In this document: in pieces, positions 34,989 through 45,773 of the stretch | Position numbering within the stretch: the first letter of the stretch is position 1 | Layout of the letters: every line of letters starts with the position of its first letter | NCBI GenBank assembly: GCA_030710605.1 | Contig: CP092863.1 | Location: 145,167,372 to 145,231,371 of the forward strand | Source: Cordylochernes scorpioides | Lineage: Eukaryota; Arthropoda; Arachnida; Pseudoscorpiones; Chernetidae | Direction: 5' to 3' | Length of the DNA: 64,000 nucleotides | The notes under the pieces: model-generated | Told to the model about the DNA's origin: nothing | Database searches by the model: none | The model's input: the letters and a program-made list of their open reading frames with translations, nothing else | Translations under genes and position numbers: made by a program

Positions 34989-35558
34989 GTGCTACAGGTG
35001 CGCCCATCGGGTTTATAAAACAATTGAGCAATTTACTCAATAATAACGGATCCTCGTGGCTTACTTATTGTAATGATCCTGATTCACTAAGGAATGCTAT
35101 CCCAGGAATATTAAGAACTGCGATAGAGCAAACAATACAAAATGACTTAACAAGAATAACCCAATCAAAGTTATATTCCCACTATAGAGATATATATACA
35201 ACGTTTACCACCGAAGAATATTTCTTAATATTTTCCTGTCACCAGATTAATCGCACAATTTAGAACCCTTTCAATTTTTTTCAGAGAACACCATCTGATT
35301 TTATTGAGGCGTAAAGACCTGAAATGCACTTTCTGTGGATCAGGAATAACAACGGAGATGTTGCACTACTTATTTGACTGTGCTGCTATGTCTGAGGAAA
35401 GACGAAAACTAAATGATAAAACGGGGCAACTTTGTCCTTCATTTCCGGCACTAATTAATGAAATATCAAAGAATAGGTATATAGCGGTGGCGATATTTGG
35501 ATTCCACAAGACTATATCCCGGAAAAAGGTCTCACAGTGTTCTCCCTATCCCTTGTGA
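34989..35558 (+). pseudogene. LINE E C-terminal region with zinc-knuckle end
   Basis: The first frame (GAPIGFIKQLSNLLNNNGSS to HQINRTI) matches copy 1. A frameshift near 35257 leads to FREHHLILLRRKDLKCTFCG and TTEMLHYLFDCAAMSEERRK, the CxxC...H...C tail of RNase H-bearing LINEs. A stop is at 35556-35558. The protein end is complete, but the RT and earlier domains are missing and the frame is broken. Confidence 0.8.
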
Positions 35559-35620
35559 ACTGGCGAATCCTGTATAGGGCGAGAGGCCCTAAATAAAGGC
35601 TTTTTGTTGTTGTTGTTGTC
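35559..35620 (+). mobile_element. LINE E 3' untranslated end with GTT-repeat tail
   Basis: After the stop codon come GGGCGAGAGGCCCTAAATAA and then TTTTTGTTGTTGTTGTTGTC. The short hairpin-like GC stretch plus AATAAA and a triplet-repeat tail is a normal LINE 3' end. Confidence 0.65.
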
Positions 35621-35703
35621 TTTATATATATATGTTATATTAAAATATTATTTTGTTTGAAAATATATTTCATAGATTCAAATATTCTGTTTAAATCTAC
35701 CAC

Positions 35704-36262
35704 CAGATGTCGGGACTTTCCCTATATAAAACCGATTGTTGTTGTTTCACGTTGGCCGACTCAAAACTTTTGTACATTATGTAAATAATCTTTTGTTTTC
35801 CCTATTCTACTCGCCTTAAGCCAGGCATTGCTTTTATCAAATTATGTTATTTTATATATTCCTTAGCTCAAATAAAGAAATCTCTGATCAAAACCATATT
35901 TATTATTATTCTTTCAAGATTTTAACCACGACTGCATTACCATAATCCTCAACATGATCTAAAATTCAAGCAGAAAATCCGCTGATTATCTTGAAATATA
36001 CAGAATTATTAGGTGTTGCTTGATTTTCGTTTCCATGAGTATCATTATGATATTGTTCTTTGCAATCGTGGCAATAATAATAATAAGTCTTGATCAGAGA
36101 TTTCTTTAATTAAGCTGAGGAATATATAAAAGAACATAATTTGAGAAAAGGTATGCCTGACTTAAGGCGTAAGAATGAAAAACTTATTTACATAATGTAC
36201 AAAATATTTGAGCCGGCCATCAGGAAAGAACAACAACGAGTTTTTATAGGGGAAGCATGATC
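35704..36262. mobile_element. Large inverted repeat, arms about 190 bp
   Basis: The left arm (about 35704-35905) and right arm (about 36085-36262) are inverted copies at roughly 80-85% identity by eye. Each arm contains a TATA-like CTATATAAAA or CTATAAAAAC near its outer end, CATTATGTAAATAA, and AAAGAAATCTCTGATCAA at its inner end. The arrangement looks like two inverted LTR-like copies around a 180-bp spacer, or a fold-back element. No protein is encoded. Confidence 0.65.
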
Positions 36263-36545
36263 TCTGGCTTGAAATCATTATCATTAGTATTGCTCATGAA
36301 AACAATTTGCTATATGTTTTATTGGCAAAAGTAGTGAAAATAAGGACCAATGCATTCGCCTTTTACAAATCTTATAAAACAGCACAGGTCAATAGACGTC
36401 ACACAGAAGATCGGACCCAACTTGAGGAAAAGATTGATGTTGTTTACCACTTTCTGTAGATAACTGTTAGGTTTACTTCTGTCCAACTATCTAGGAGAAT
36501 TCAGTATGGGGAGAATGTCCTTAATAAAGGCTTTGTTGTTATTTT
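36263..36545. other. No gene; possible LINE 3' end at right edge
   Basis: Mixed DNA ending with CTTAATAAAGGCTTTGTTGTT (about 36520-36540), which resembles the LINE E tail. Confidence 0.35.
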
Positions 36546-36548
36546 ATT

Positions 36549-36812
36549 ATCCTTAGTACACGTGGTACAGTCCATCATTATCATGGTGGGTAGAAGTAGG
36601 CGACTGTTTTATTGTAAGTGCACCGCATGTCTACACATGTGAAAAACAGTTCGAATTTTTGCACTTGCAAAGGTCCCAGAACCCCTGTTTGGTTACTTTC
36701 ACTCGCTGGTGGGGTTGGACTTTTGCAAGAATAGGGGGCCATTGGATATGTGTAGACATGTGTGAAAAGCAGTTCGTCTTTTGTACTTAAAAATGTGTCA
36801 GAGCCCCGTATG
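36549..36812 (+). repeat. Dispersed repeat family G copy
   Basis: It contains ACACGTGGTACAGTCC, GGTAGAAGTAGGCGACTG, CTACACATGTGAAAAACAGT and TTGCACTTGCAAAGG, and an internal partial repetition of the CACATGTGAAAAGCAGTTCG segment. Other copies are at 40.77-41.85 (split by LINE D), 44.5, 47.03 and 48.33-48.56 kb, with a diverged one at 43.49-43.65 kb. Confidence 0.65.
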
Positions 36813-37597
36813 AATAAAACATGAATAATAACGAATAATATTCTTTACACTCAAAAAACTTTGTTTACCTCTCTTAAAATATAATTTATTGTTTTACTAT
36901 TTAGCGTTTTAATGAACGAAATGCACGAAAACGTGTATTTAAACTTAAATTGTCTTAAAACTACACTTTTAAGGTATATACACACGTAATACGTTAACTG
37001 AAAATTAATTAACTAAAGTTATATATATACTATTAAATTATTAAAAGGAAATATGCATATATGGAGATATGTAATTATATAAAGTCAATTTCTCCGAAAT
37101 TTCCTCAACTGGGTGAAAACTTTGGTAGAATGATTTCTGGGGGGAATTTAGAAAGTTCCGAGCAATTGCTGAGTCAGCAACAAACTTCTGGCGTTTACCT
37201 GCACCATTTCTTGGAAATAAAAACTTAAGTTTTTGTTTGATTTGATTTTTTTTAAGATACGGTAGGTTCTTAATGACGATCTTTCGGGTATTTTAATAAG
37301 AAATGAACAAGGTTCAGTGATACAATATATTTGTTGTTAGCGTCCAGTTAGATTTTGATGACTATATGGACAAATATTCTATAATTTGAACTGTAAGTGA
37401 CCATCACTCACATCTAGTGACCTTCTGGTACCTTCTATTGATCTTTTCTAGCCAGCTTATTGGAGGTCTTTCTTCCTTCAATACAACATAGGATACATGT
37501 AAAATAATATTTAAGTAATAAATTTGATTGTCATATGCTCTAATTGTAATATTCAACTTTTAAAGTTAATTTATATGAAGTGTATAACACTAGATAT
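36813..37597. other. No feature recognised
   Basis: AT-rich DNA without coding frames or repeat boundaries. Confidence 0.4.
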
Positions 37598-37814
37598 ACA
37601 CTCATGGACAAAACATAAGGAAATGAGAAATCTTTGATATTACCGGTCGTCTTTTATTTTTGAAGAAGAAGAAGACAAAGATAATTTGGTTCATAGTTGG
37701 TTATCTCGTATGTCTTCAATAAAGGTCACTGTAATATATTTCAGAGTTATTGTCTGAATCCCGATATACATGGTAAATGGTACAACTTCCTCAATTCTTG
37801 TCCCATGATTGTGT
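37598..37814 (-). mobile_element. Single-unit family M MITE (217 bp)
   Basis: It starts ACACTCATGGACAAAACATA and ends TTCTTGTCCCATGATTGTGT, imperfect inverted ends of about 20-25 bp, with TA on both flanks. The inside contains the unique tail and one repeat unit. This is what the element looks like before tandem amplification. Confidence 0.8.
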
Positions 37815-38460
37815 ATAGAAATTTACATGTGTCTTTATCATTGATTCTTTCGAACGCTTACAAAATTCATTGCGGCGTTTCTCCAATTCAAATTTTAGAA
37901 TAACTAAAAACATAAAAAGTATGAACACAAAGTAGTAGGAGGGTGAGATATTCAGATATCAAAGGTAGCACCTATCCTTATAATAATTCATTGAAGCAAA
38001 TTATTTTGTTCATCACCTCAGTAAAAAAACGTAATTTTGGTCTAAGCTGATGTTGTGGAAACTTTGTTATCACCCCAAATACGTTTTTATAAAGATAGAC
38101 GCTGCCTGACCGGCATTCACAGCTTTTAAATTCTTTTGTCGAAACGTCGAGATAATAAAAAGATTTACTGGCCGAAGTATATTTTATTTTTAAGAACCCA
38201 ATTACGTTCTTCACGATAATGATAGAGGACTCGCCAGACCACCTCTTATAGTGTAATCCGCCTCCACGTGGTACACCCTGGGTAATACTAAATGGATTAC
38301 AACATGGACTTCCTGTCTGTATGGGGGCCATTTTACATCGGTTCAGGTCCACACACAGGTGACAAACAGCCAGTACTGGTAGCGGTGAGGTGGATAACAC
38401 GGCTTACGTGGAATCAACTCTAAAATCTGAATGTCTGGAACCCACTATTATAACAACAAC
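37815..38460 (-). other. Unclassified dispersed-type sequence; open frame not believed
   Basis: The minus strand is open for 140 codons (38400-37978), but I recognise no domain. The stretch includes TCGACGTTTCGACAAAAG (minus strand), a motif style common in repeat-derived sequence, and a triplet run AACAACAACAACC at 38451. The left edge near 37960 resembles family P ends. I regard it as repeat-derived. Confidence 0.35.
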
Positions 38461-39050
38461 AACCACCTCTAGGAATGTATGGAAGCCTCAAGACAGGACC
38501 AACATTCCAACCTACTAAGATTGTGAATTTGATCAATGAATACAGTCTCCATGACCTTGTATAATTACACAATGGGATAATGATTAAAAAAAAAGATAAA
38601 AATAAATGAATTATTAATTTTTAAAGAAAGATGTGCTAATATTGGTTAATAATATTATTTAAAATGATGGTATTTTAAATATTTATCTAATATCAAATAT
38701 TCTTCTGTAGATCGATTTACCTGTTAGGGTATATTCTTACTTCGTTTAAAATCAAGACATCTTTTTTATTAACAAATTTATTTTTATAACAAAAATGAAA
38801 AACTTTACATATTAACCTATTTTACATTAATAGAAATTTAAAAAAAAAACAACATTACATACCAATTTAGCAGCAAACTCTACAAAAACTACTTTTTTGT
38901 TTTTTTTTTCAACAAAACAAACGAGAGTTCTAAAAAAGGCAATTACAATGTTGCCGAATACAATTAAACACAAAACCATTCATAGAAATATATTTTGAAA
39001 TATATTTTGAAAATATTCACAGAAGCCGTTGGCCGGATCCCAACATAAAA
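38461..39050. other. No feature recognised
   Basis: Very AT-rich DNA with homopolymer runs. Confidence 0.4.
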
Positions 39051-39240
39051 TACCATTTCCAAGAGTTTTATTTCTGTATCGGTATAGAAAGAAAACAGCA
39101 GAATACAATATTACAGCGTTATGGTAGATTATACTGGCGAAACCATTGCAGTTAGGGCAGTAGAAAATTGTGTTTTATATTAAAAAGAAACATACTTGTT
39201 AAAAATAATTCAAATTTCTCATAACGAATGGCGCACTGAT
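39051..39240 (+). repeat. Family N MITE copy with internal deletion
   Basis: TACTGGCGAAACCATTGCAG joins the family centre directly to its right end (TTAGGGCAGTAGAAAATTG), so about 55 bp of the centre has been lost. Confidence 0.65.
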
Positions 39241-39910
39241 GTGGGCATCATATAATAAATATTATAAAAAGAAACATAATATATGATTCAATGAATTAAA
39301 TTCTTTATTTTTAATATTAAATTGAAAATTTCTCTTTCCACCCCTAATAAACCTAAAAATAAGCAGATTTTTTTTAGATATTTCAAAATTATTTTTATAT
39401 TTGTTTATTATTTAATGGACCCTTAAATACCATTAACAAGAAAGAATTAAATCCAATTTCGTTTAAAAAGCTTTAGAATGAAAGGTAACTGAGGAATTAG
39501 AATTTGCACATAGAAATGGCTAAATACAATAAAATATTCTATATTGGAAGAGAGGTAAAAGCTCATATTTAATTTAAATTAAAATGTGTTAACTATAAAA
39601 TATGTTAAATATTTTACAAGGATCTACACTAATCCATTCTTAAAATCTCTTCAATACTTATTTGCATAGTTGCAAAAATGATTTAGTTTAGTAAAATGGA
39701 ACGCTCAGACATTAAGATTGAAATAGGTTAGTCCTGGGAATGTGTACATAGCCGTTTGGGTAGTTGTAAAAAAATGTTGTTAGAATTTATTTGGTAAATC
39801 CAGGTTTCTGGAAAGATATGAATATGCTGACAATCATATGAATTATCCTTAAGAAAAAATTTAATTTTTATTTTAAAATTTCCTCTATTGATAAATTTTG
39901 CAAGTTTTAG
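39241..39910. other. No feature recognised
   Basis: AT-rich DNA without coding frames or repeat boundaries. Confidence 0.4.
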
Positions 39911-39913
39911 TCA

Positions 39914-40320
39914 CACTCACATACAGTTTTATTAACACCACCAGTCTTATACAGATTTACCACAGGAAGGGAGCATAGATAGAGCTCCTATACTCCAGGT
40001 AACACAGAACCCAACAACAGCCTCCAGGTCCGACGTTATAACAGAATACACACACATACAGCTTTATTAAGACCATCGGTCTTATACAGATTGACCGCAG
40101 GAAGGAAGCATAGATAGAGCTCCTATACTTCAGGCAGTACAGAACCCAACGGCAGCCTCCAGGTCCGACGTTATAACAGAATACACATACATACAGCTTT
40201 ATTGAGACCCACCGGTCTTATACAGATTCACCACAGGAAGGAAGCATAGATAGAGCTTCTATACTCCAGGCAGCACAGAACCCAACGACAGCCTCCAGGT
40301 CCGACACATGTCCAGTGCCC
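39914..40320 (+). repeat. Tandem array, three units of about 135 bp
   Basis: ATACAGYTTTATT recurs at 39921, 40056 and 40191. Units share CAGGAAGGAAGCATAGATAG and GCAGCCTCCAGGTCCGACG. A single reversed copy lies at 15.65 kb. It is non-coding. Confidence 0.85.
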
Positions 40321-40769
40321 ATACCGTGCATAGCCTAGCGTATGTGACAAGTGTGGAATCAGCCGCCTTCTAATCTTCGCTTTTCTCATCCAAATTTTAA
40401 CACAAGTTTTATTCATCGACGTTGCTTTGAAACTAACTCTTTGTTATATTTACCTTTGTGATTCCAATCAGTCAATATGATGTATTCCCTTCCCCTGCAT
40501 CGCGCGATTTGAACGAAGAATCTCAAACAATTCCTTCGTACACATTGTTACCTAGTTGTAAATAAACTGGTTTTGAATTTGTTTGGTATATACATTTTTA
40601 TATTTTTCGGATAAAATGTTTTAAAATGAATGTCAACAACTGGTCAAGTCCTTTTTTCATGGCACTGGATAATAGTACAGGTTTTGGAAGTCTATCAGCA
40701 AGAAAGGGTAAAGAAACTGAATATATTGAAACAAATTCTTTTAATATTAAACGTGAAAAATAGTTTTTT
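40321..40769. other. No gene recognised
   Basis: Mixed DNA; short open stretches on the minus strand have no recognisable domain. Confidence 0.4.
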
Positions 40770-40794
40770 TTAATATCCCTAGAATACGCGGTAC

Positions 40795-41529
40795 AAAAGA
40801 TGAAAGATAAAACAAACATCAAAATCAAAGAAGGAGCAGGAAAGATTTCGTCAAACTTCACTTGTGAACTGACAGCTATCTGGAAAGCCCTTGATGAATG
40901 CCTGAACCAACCATCCCTGCATCAAGCAGAAGGAATTATAATATAGAGCGACTTCAGATCCGCTCTAGAAGCAATTAAGAAGGGCAATACTAGAATCACG
41001 CAGAAAATTCACTCATTACTTACCCAACTGGAAACATTGGAGAAGAACTGCATTCTACAATGAATTCCAGCCCATGTTGGGATCGGGAGCAATGAAATGG
41101 CAGATGAATTGGCAAAGGAAGCCAGAAAGCTGAGCCAAAGGAAAGAATAAATGTCAGTATTTGACGCTGATGCTCTGTCAAAATACAAGATAATTACACA
41201 GAAAAAAAAAGGAAAGATAAAATATGCGAAATAAACCCTGAGAGAAAGCTGACAAAAACTATAACAAGACTTAGAACAAAACACTGTAAAATAATGACAA
41301 TACGTCCAGATGGCACAAGAACCTATAGGATATGCTACAACTGTCCTTGTGTGGAACTAACACCTACCCACATATCCTCATGCCCAGCAATGGCCGTAGC
41401 CTTGCAGAAAATTAACATTGACCCAGAGCAGCAGCTTTACACACCCAAGATAGTGGATATTGCTGCTGCTGTGATGGAGATGTATGGAGACATCTGAGAC
41501 TCTTCTATGGACACGACAACAACAACAAC
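40795..41529 (+). pseudogene. LINE D 5'-truncated copy with target-site duplication
   Basis: It corresponds to about 13800-14510 with many substitutions and stops. Fragments include SNEMADELAKEARKLSQRK and TPTHISSCPAMAVALQK. Unlike the copy at 13.7 kb it keeps the final RNase H Asp (MADELAKE). It ends in a CAA repeat and is flanked by ACGCGGTAC at 40786-40794 and 41530-41538, a 9-bp target-site duplication inside a family G repeat. Confidence 0.85.
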
Positions 41530-41850
41530 ACGCGGTACCAACCATGATAATTATTAAATCCTTTTGTTTTACATGATAATTATGTTGGGTAGATATAGGC
41601 GACTGATTTATACTGTAAGTACACTACATGTCTACACATGTGAAAAGCAGTTCGACTTTGCACTTACATATGTGCAAAAGCCCCGTTTGGTTATTTGCAC
41701 TCGCTGTTGGGGTTAGACTTTTGCACAAATCGGGAGCCATTGGAGCATTTCTTTTAATTAGAAAAAGGTTCCCAATGTTGGATTTGTTCCCGGGTCGTAG
41801 CGGTCGAAAACCAACGGTTTAGACAATCCTTCCATCGACCTCCTAAAAAT
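41530..41850 (+). repeat. Family G repeat, right part
   Basis: Continues the repeat split by LINE D: CCAACCATGATAATTATT, TAGATATAGGCGACTG, CATGTGAAAAGCAGTTCGAC, CCCGGGTCGTAGCGGTCGAA. The left part is 40770-40794. Confidence 0.7.
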
Positions 41851-42180
41851 AATTTAAATAAGGTTAGGTATTGGTTACAGGACACAAGTTAAATTAACGT
41901 TTAGTTCATTTTTATTCTACTAGATATGGCGTTCTCCCATCTAACAAGTTCATATGAACATGATCAGGATATACTTTTTTCAATTTTAATATTAAACAGA
42001 GAGAAAAAAAAGTTCTAAAAAAATGGAAGGAGAAAGAAAAAAATCAAAATAATGATTTACAGAGGGGGAAAGACCGTTTGATGAAGCTGGTTTGGCGAGA
42101 TGGAGGGTGGAAATAAAGCGCCTTTTTTGAATAGAGGAAAAGATGGGGAGGGCATTGCCTGCCTAGCACTGAGAGGAAAA
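41851..42180. other. No feature recognised
   Basis: Purine-rich towards its right end; no coding frame. Confidence 0.35.
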
Positions 42181-42234
42181 GGGGGGGCAATTAAAGAATG
42201 CGGAGTTGGGGATCGATCCCTAGGACCCTACGCC

Positions 42235-42248
42235 GTTTCCATAGCAAC
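42235..42248. promoter_or_regulatory. Near-consensus X-box (RFX-binding) in a promoter-like stretch
   Basis: GTTTCCATAGCAAC matches the imperfect palindrome GTTGCC-AT-GGCAAC bound by RFX factors at 12 of 14 positions, close to a TATA-like GATATAAAG at about 42265. RFX sites of this type often sit upstream of ciliary genes. No clear coding exon follows; a 47-codon frame from 42363 (MREIKKSVESLAKRK) is too short to judge. The match could be chance. Confidence 0.35.
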
Positions 42249-42399
42249 CGTCTGTAAGGAAGCGGATATAAAGTAGCTTGTACATCCGGTACCTAAATGA
42301 TCCAACTTTGCTATTAGTTGACGTACGTACTTCTACGACCTTCTCTTTAAATTCAATTCCCGATGCGAGAAATAAAAAAAAGTGTTGAAAGTTTGGCGA

Positions 42400-42770
42400 A
42401 AAGAAAGTTTGCTCTTCCGGATTTTTTTTCTTCTTTTCTCTTATTTGCTAGGTCCTTTATAAGGATTGTTCTTTTGACTTTTATTGAGGAAGGAATGAGT
42501 TAAAAGAGGTTATTGCCTCGATTTATTGTTTTTCGCTTTTTACTCAAGTGTTTATTCTGTCAATATATATGCTTACTTAAGTGAGAATACGTTAAGACCT
42601 TTTATGAAAATATTGTGTAATTCAGATATTTTGTGACTTTTTTACATATTACTCCAATATGGAACTATTCACAAAAATAACTCTTTAGTTAAAATACTAT
42701 ATGGATTTTGTGAAATTGATAATTAGCGCGGAATTATTTTTTCATAATAAACTAATTTTGTATTATCTTC
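42400..42770. other. No feature recognised
   Basis: AT-rich DNA beyond the short frame noted at 42363-42506. Confidence 0.35.
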
Positions 42771-42774
42771 TCTG

Positions 42775-42865
42775 CAATGTTTGAAATATTGGGAGGGCCT
42801 GGCTTATCATTGGTAATCCTTCTCAGCGGTTTCGCCAGTTTAATATATATTGGATAATGAATTCC
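42775..42865 (-). repeat. Family N MITE fragment
   Basis: Reverse-orientation centre: GGGAGGGCCTGGCTTATCAT and TCAGCGGTTTCGCCAGTTTA. Confidence 0.7.
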
Positions 42866-42882
42866 ATTTTGAAATATGTATT

Positions 42883-43076
42883 ACACTCATGGAAAAAATT
42901 TAAGAAAGTTGTATATCGGGATTCAGATAACAACTCTGAAAGATATTTGATATACAGTGACTTTTATTGAAGACACACGAGATAACCAAGTGTGAACAAA
43001 ATTGTCTCTGTCTCTTTAAAAATATATATAAGCGACATTAAAATATGAAACCTCTCTAAGTTCTTTTCATGAGTGC
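42883..43076 (+). mobile_element. Single-unit family M MITE (194 bp)
   Basis: Starts ACACTCATGGAAAAAATTTA and ends TTCTTTTCATGAGTGC. It holds one repeat unit with small deletions plus the unique tail (TGTCTCTGTCTCTTTAAAAA). Confidence 0.8.
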
Positions 43077-43489
43077 ACTTACTTTGAAATAATTTCTCTA
43101 AGATATCACATTTCACAGAATAATCTAAGAAATTTATAATTCTAAATCAACCTCCAAAAAGAGACTTCCTCCTAGAGAGTCCTGTTAAACTTTCCCTGTA
43201 TAGTGTCAATTTCAATAGTTTACCTTCAGAACAAGCATTTACAAGCTCCTAGAGTGACCCTTCCAATTACTGAACGGACCCAACATTGCTTCGGTGATCT
43301 CCTAAAGGGATTGAGATTCATTTTTATCTATATAATTTGTTTATTAAAATTCATCACAAAATTTAACTTGCCAATATATTTAACATAGGGCAATAACACG
43401 CTATCTATATACACTCATTGGAAAACCATAAGGACGTGGAAAGCCTTTGATATATATCACCCACTAACTTGTTAAAATAAGTGTGTCGG
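43077..43489. other. No gene; one isolated family M end
   Basis: AT-rich DNA with ACACTCATTGGAAAACCATA at 43412, a lone family M terminus followed by its tail (AAGCCTTTGATATA). Confidence 0.4.
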
Positions 43490-43660
43490 TGTTAACCGTC
43501 GAATATTGACAGCTTGGACCCGGGATCGAATACCGCATTGGCCAATTTTTTTTTTCTAAATAAAAATTGCTTCAATGGTCTTCAATTCACGCAAAATTTT
43601 AACAGCACCATTGAGTGCGAGCAACCAAATGTAGCTCTGTCACATTCATAAGTACAAAAG
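43490..43660 (-). repeat. Diverged family G copy
   Basis: GACCCGGGATCGAATACCGC and GAGTGCGAGCAACCAAATGT correspond loosely to the reverse orientation of family G. Identity is low, so the assignment is tentative. Confidence 0.4.
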
Positions 43661-43678
43661 TAGAAATACAATATAATT

Positions 43679-44510
43679 ATGAAAGCTACGAAACTTAAGA
43701 ATATATTATTCTCATTATGTGCACGTACTTGGGGCATTGATACTCGGCGTAGATTGATATTATATAAAGCTATGATACGCTCTACAATAAGCTATGCATC
43801 AATTATTTGGTTTCCTTTTATCACTGCAGCAAAAAAATCTAAGTTGAATTCTCTATACAATATCAAATTCTTATTAGATGCATTCATGCTTATAGGACTT
43901 CATCTTCTTACATCACACATATACTAGCGAAAACCCCTTTACTGTCCGATTATCTTGAATTATTACAAACAAAGTATAATATGACAAATTCTCTCACAGA
44001 TCAAACACTCAAAAAACCCTTCAAAAAGAATTAAATAAACTATATCTGGATCAAAAATTTAAGTTTTATCATTCTCAATCTAATGAACTGTTCAAAAAAT
44101 TATTTCCAATTGCTGTCCCAAATTTCAATTCTTCTGATAAATTCACTACTTTATTCTTAACAGGCAAAGGACCCTTCTAAGTTTCCTATTCAAACTGAAT
44201 GTTATCAATGATCCAACATGTGAATGCCGCTTAGATGTTGAATCACCAGAGCATCTTCTTTTATGTTGCCCTCTGACTAATCAAATTGTATGTAGATACT
44301 CTGAAACATTACCAAATTCTCTTTGTGTATATACTCTATCTTATGAGAACTTTGTTAGGTTTAGAACTATTTGTACAATAATTTACAAAACACTACTAAT
44401 CCACCGTGTAAATAATTAATCATATATATGTAAATAATACTAGCACAGCACAATAGTCCTTTGGACTTCGTGCTTTTTGTAATCAATAAATAATAAAAAA
44501 CTAATACCCA
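43679..44510 (+). pseudogene. LINE RT thumb and C-terminus remnant
   Basis: The first frame (43679-43927) reads RRRLILYKAMIRSTISYASI, the RT C-terminal motif of Jockey/CR1-type LINEs. Further frames give LAKTPLLSDYLELLQTKYN, and ECRLDVESPEHLLLCCPLT with the terminal Cys/His pattern. The 3' end has AATCAATAAATAATAAAAAA as tail. Multiple stops and shifts; inactive. Confidence 0.75.
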
Positions 44511-45282
44511 CCATGAATATCATAGTCTGTACCACGTGTAATAGGAATGATAAAACACATACTAAAATATATAATAATAAACTTTATAATACTCAGTGTT
44601 GATTGTTTATCGAAATTGGATAAAATGAAAACAAATCATTATCGACGATATAAAATTGATCACTTATAAAGAGAGACCATTCATCAGAAAGGTCGTTCAT
44701 GAGAGGGTCTACACAACAGTATGTAAAATTGTCAAATTCTATCTACAGATAAAGAACCTATTCAGTCTAGAGAGGCGTTCCGAATTTCCCAAAAGTGGTG
44801 TGTCATCAAGCCTACCGATCCGAATATGATAAATTACATCCGCGTTCGATAGATGGCGTGGAGGTTTTTACGTTTATTGTGGCGAGGTTTCTTTATAAGT
44901 TTTGCTTTCTTCCCAATACATTTCCAAATGTTTTTAAAAATTGTCTTATAGAAAGTTATTATATTGTCCATTCTTTCACATCTACAGAAATAATCATTTT
45001 TATCCCATTGAGGAAATATACGAATTTGTATATTAACAAAGATACCTATGTAAAATTCAATAATTTTTCTTAATTCATATCAAGACTTTATTTCTGTTTA
45101 AGAAAACCTATATTTTAGTTTTAACTTGTTTTTTTAGTCTTGTTTATTGAATTGTATATAAAGTGGATTGTAAATAAGTTGATAAAATGTATTTAGGCGC
45201 AAGTATCCCAAGCTGGAATATCACGTCCGATATGTAAATGAATAGAAAGTTATTTATAACCCTCTATAAAATATTTATTTAC
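44511..45282. other. No gene recognised; family G scrap at the left edge
   Basis: 44510-44545 contains GTACCACGTGT and the reversed ACCATGAATATCATAG, a family G scrap. The rest is AT-rich and non-coding. Confidence 0.4.
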
Positions 45283-45292
45283 ATTTAATTAT

Positions 45293-45434
45293 ATAGATGG
45301 AAAATTTGCCGGGAGGAAATTAATCCATGGAAGCAATGGTCGCCTCTCCCGTCAAAATAAACGTCGGTATTTTGACGGGAGAGGCGACCATTGCTTCCAT
45401 GGATTAATTTCCTCCCGGTAAATTTTCCATCTAT
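45293..45434. mobile_element. Near-perfect 142-bp hairpin (family H)
   Basis: The arms (ATAGATGGAAAATTTGCCGG onward, and its complement ending ATCTAT) are about 67 bp each with one mismatch around an 8-bp loop AACGTCGG. The inside contains GGTCGCCTCTCCCGTCAAAA. Related elements: 1812-1950 and 62650-62932. Confidence 0.9.
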
Positions 45435-45716
45435 GTTTTGCCAATAGATTTGGCCCAGCCACATTGCCAGCAAAACACCTCTTTGGTAGATTGTGAGGAT
45501 TCCATTAGATCCCGTGTGGATCTCATGGAATAAAGTCCGCCCTAGACTGACGAGGGCCATTAGCCCGAAACCATGGTCTCTAGGTGGAAGCTTATCAGTT
45601 TGCCAAAGTTGGTGTTGTGGCTTTGTCACCGACCCGAGGCCGCTAGTTGCGGCGACGGTCAATAGATGGCGTCATATTCTGACGTTTATTTTGACGGGAG
45701 AAGGACCATTGCTTCC
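45435..45716 (-). repeat. Second half of the family H element
   Basis: Contains TTGGTGTTGTGGCTTTGTCA, CGACCCGAGGCCGCTAGTT and GTCAATAGATGGCGTC, all shared with 62700-62932. It ends with the arm sequence GGACCATTGCTTCCAT. ATTTAATTATAT stands at 45283-45294 and again at 45717-45728, on both sides of the whole element. Confidence 0.65.
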
Positions 45717-45773
45717 ATTTAATTATATGTGAAAAAGAGTACAAATGTGATATTGTACTGGGATAAGGAGCAT

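Larger units (their letters stand above)
20013..35374. repeat. 15,362-bp tandem duplication, copy 2
   Basis: Directly follows copy 1 and matches it essentially base for base (see 4648-20012 for offsets and differences). Left junction: LINE E (TTGCACTACTTATT) meets LINE A (GGCGAATTTAACGCC) with no more than 1-2 bp of shared sequence. On the right, LINE E continues normally with TGACTGTGCTGC, so the second block, not the first, sits in the ancestral right context. Confidence 0.95.

Noticed and set aside
37978..38400. 140-codon minus-strand frame as a host gene
   Set aside because: No recognisable domain, low-complexity AT-rich end and repeat-like motifs; not enough to call a gene.
40228..40416. 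62-codon minus-strand frame ending the 135-bp array
   Set aside because: Half of it is repeat unit sequence and the rest shows no domain.
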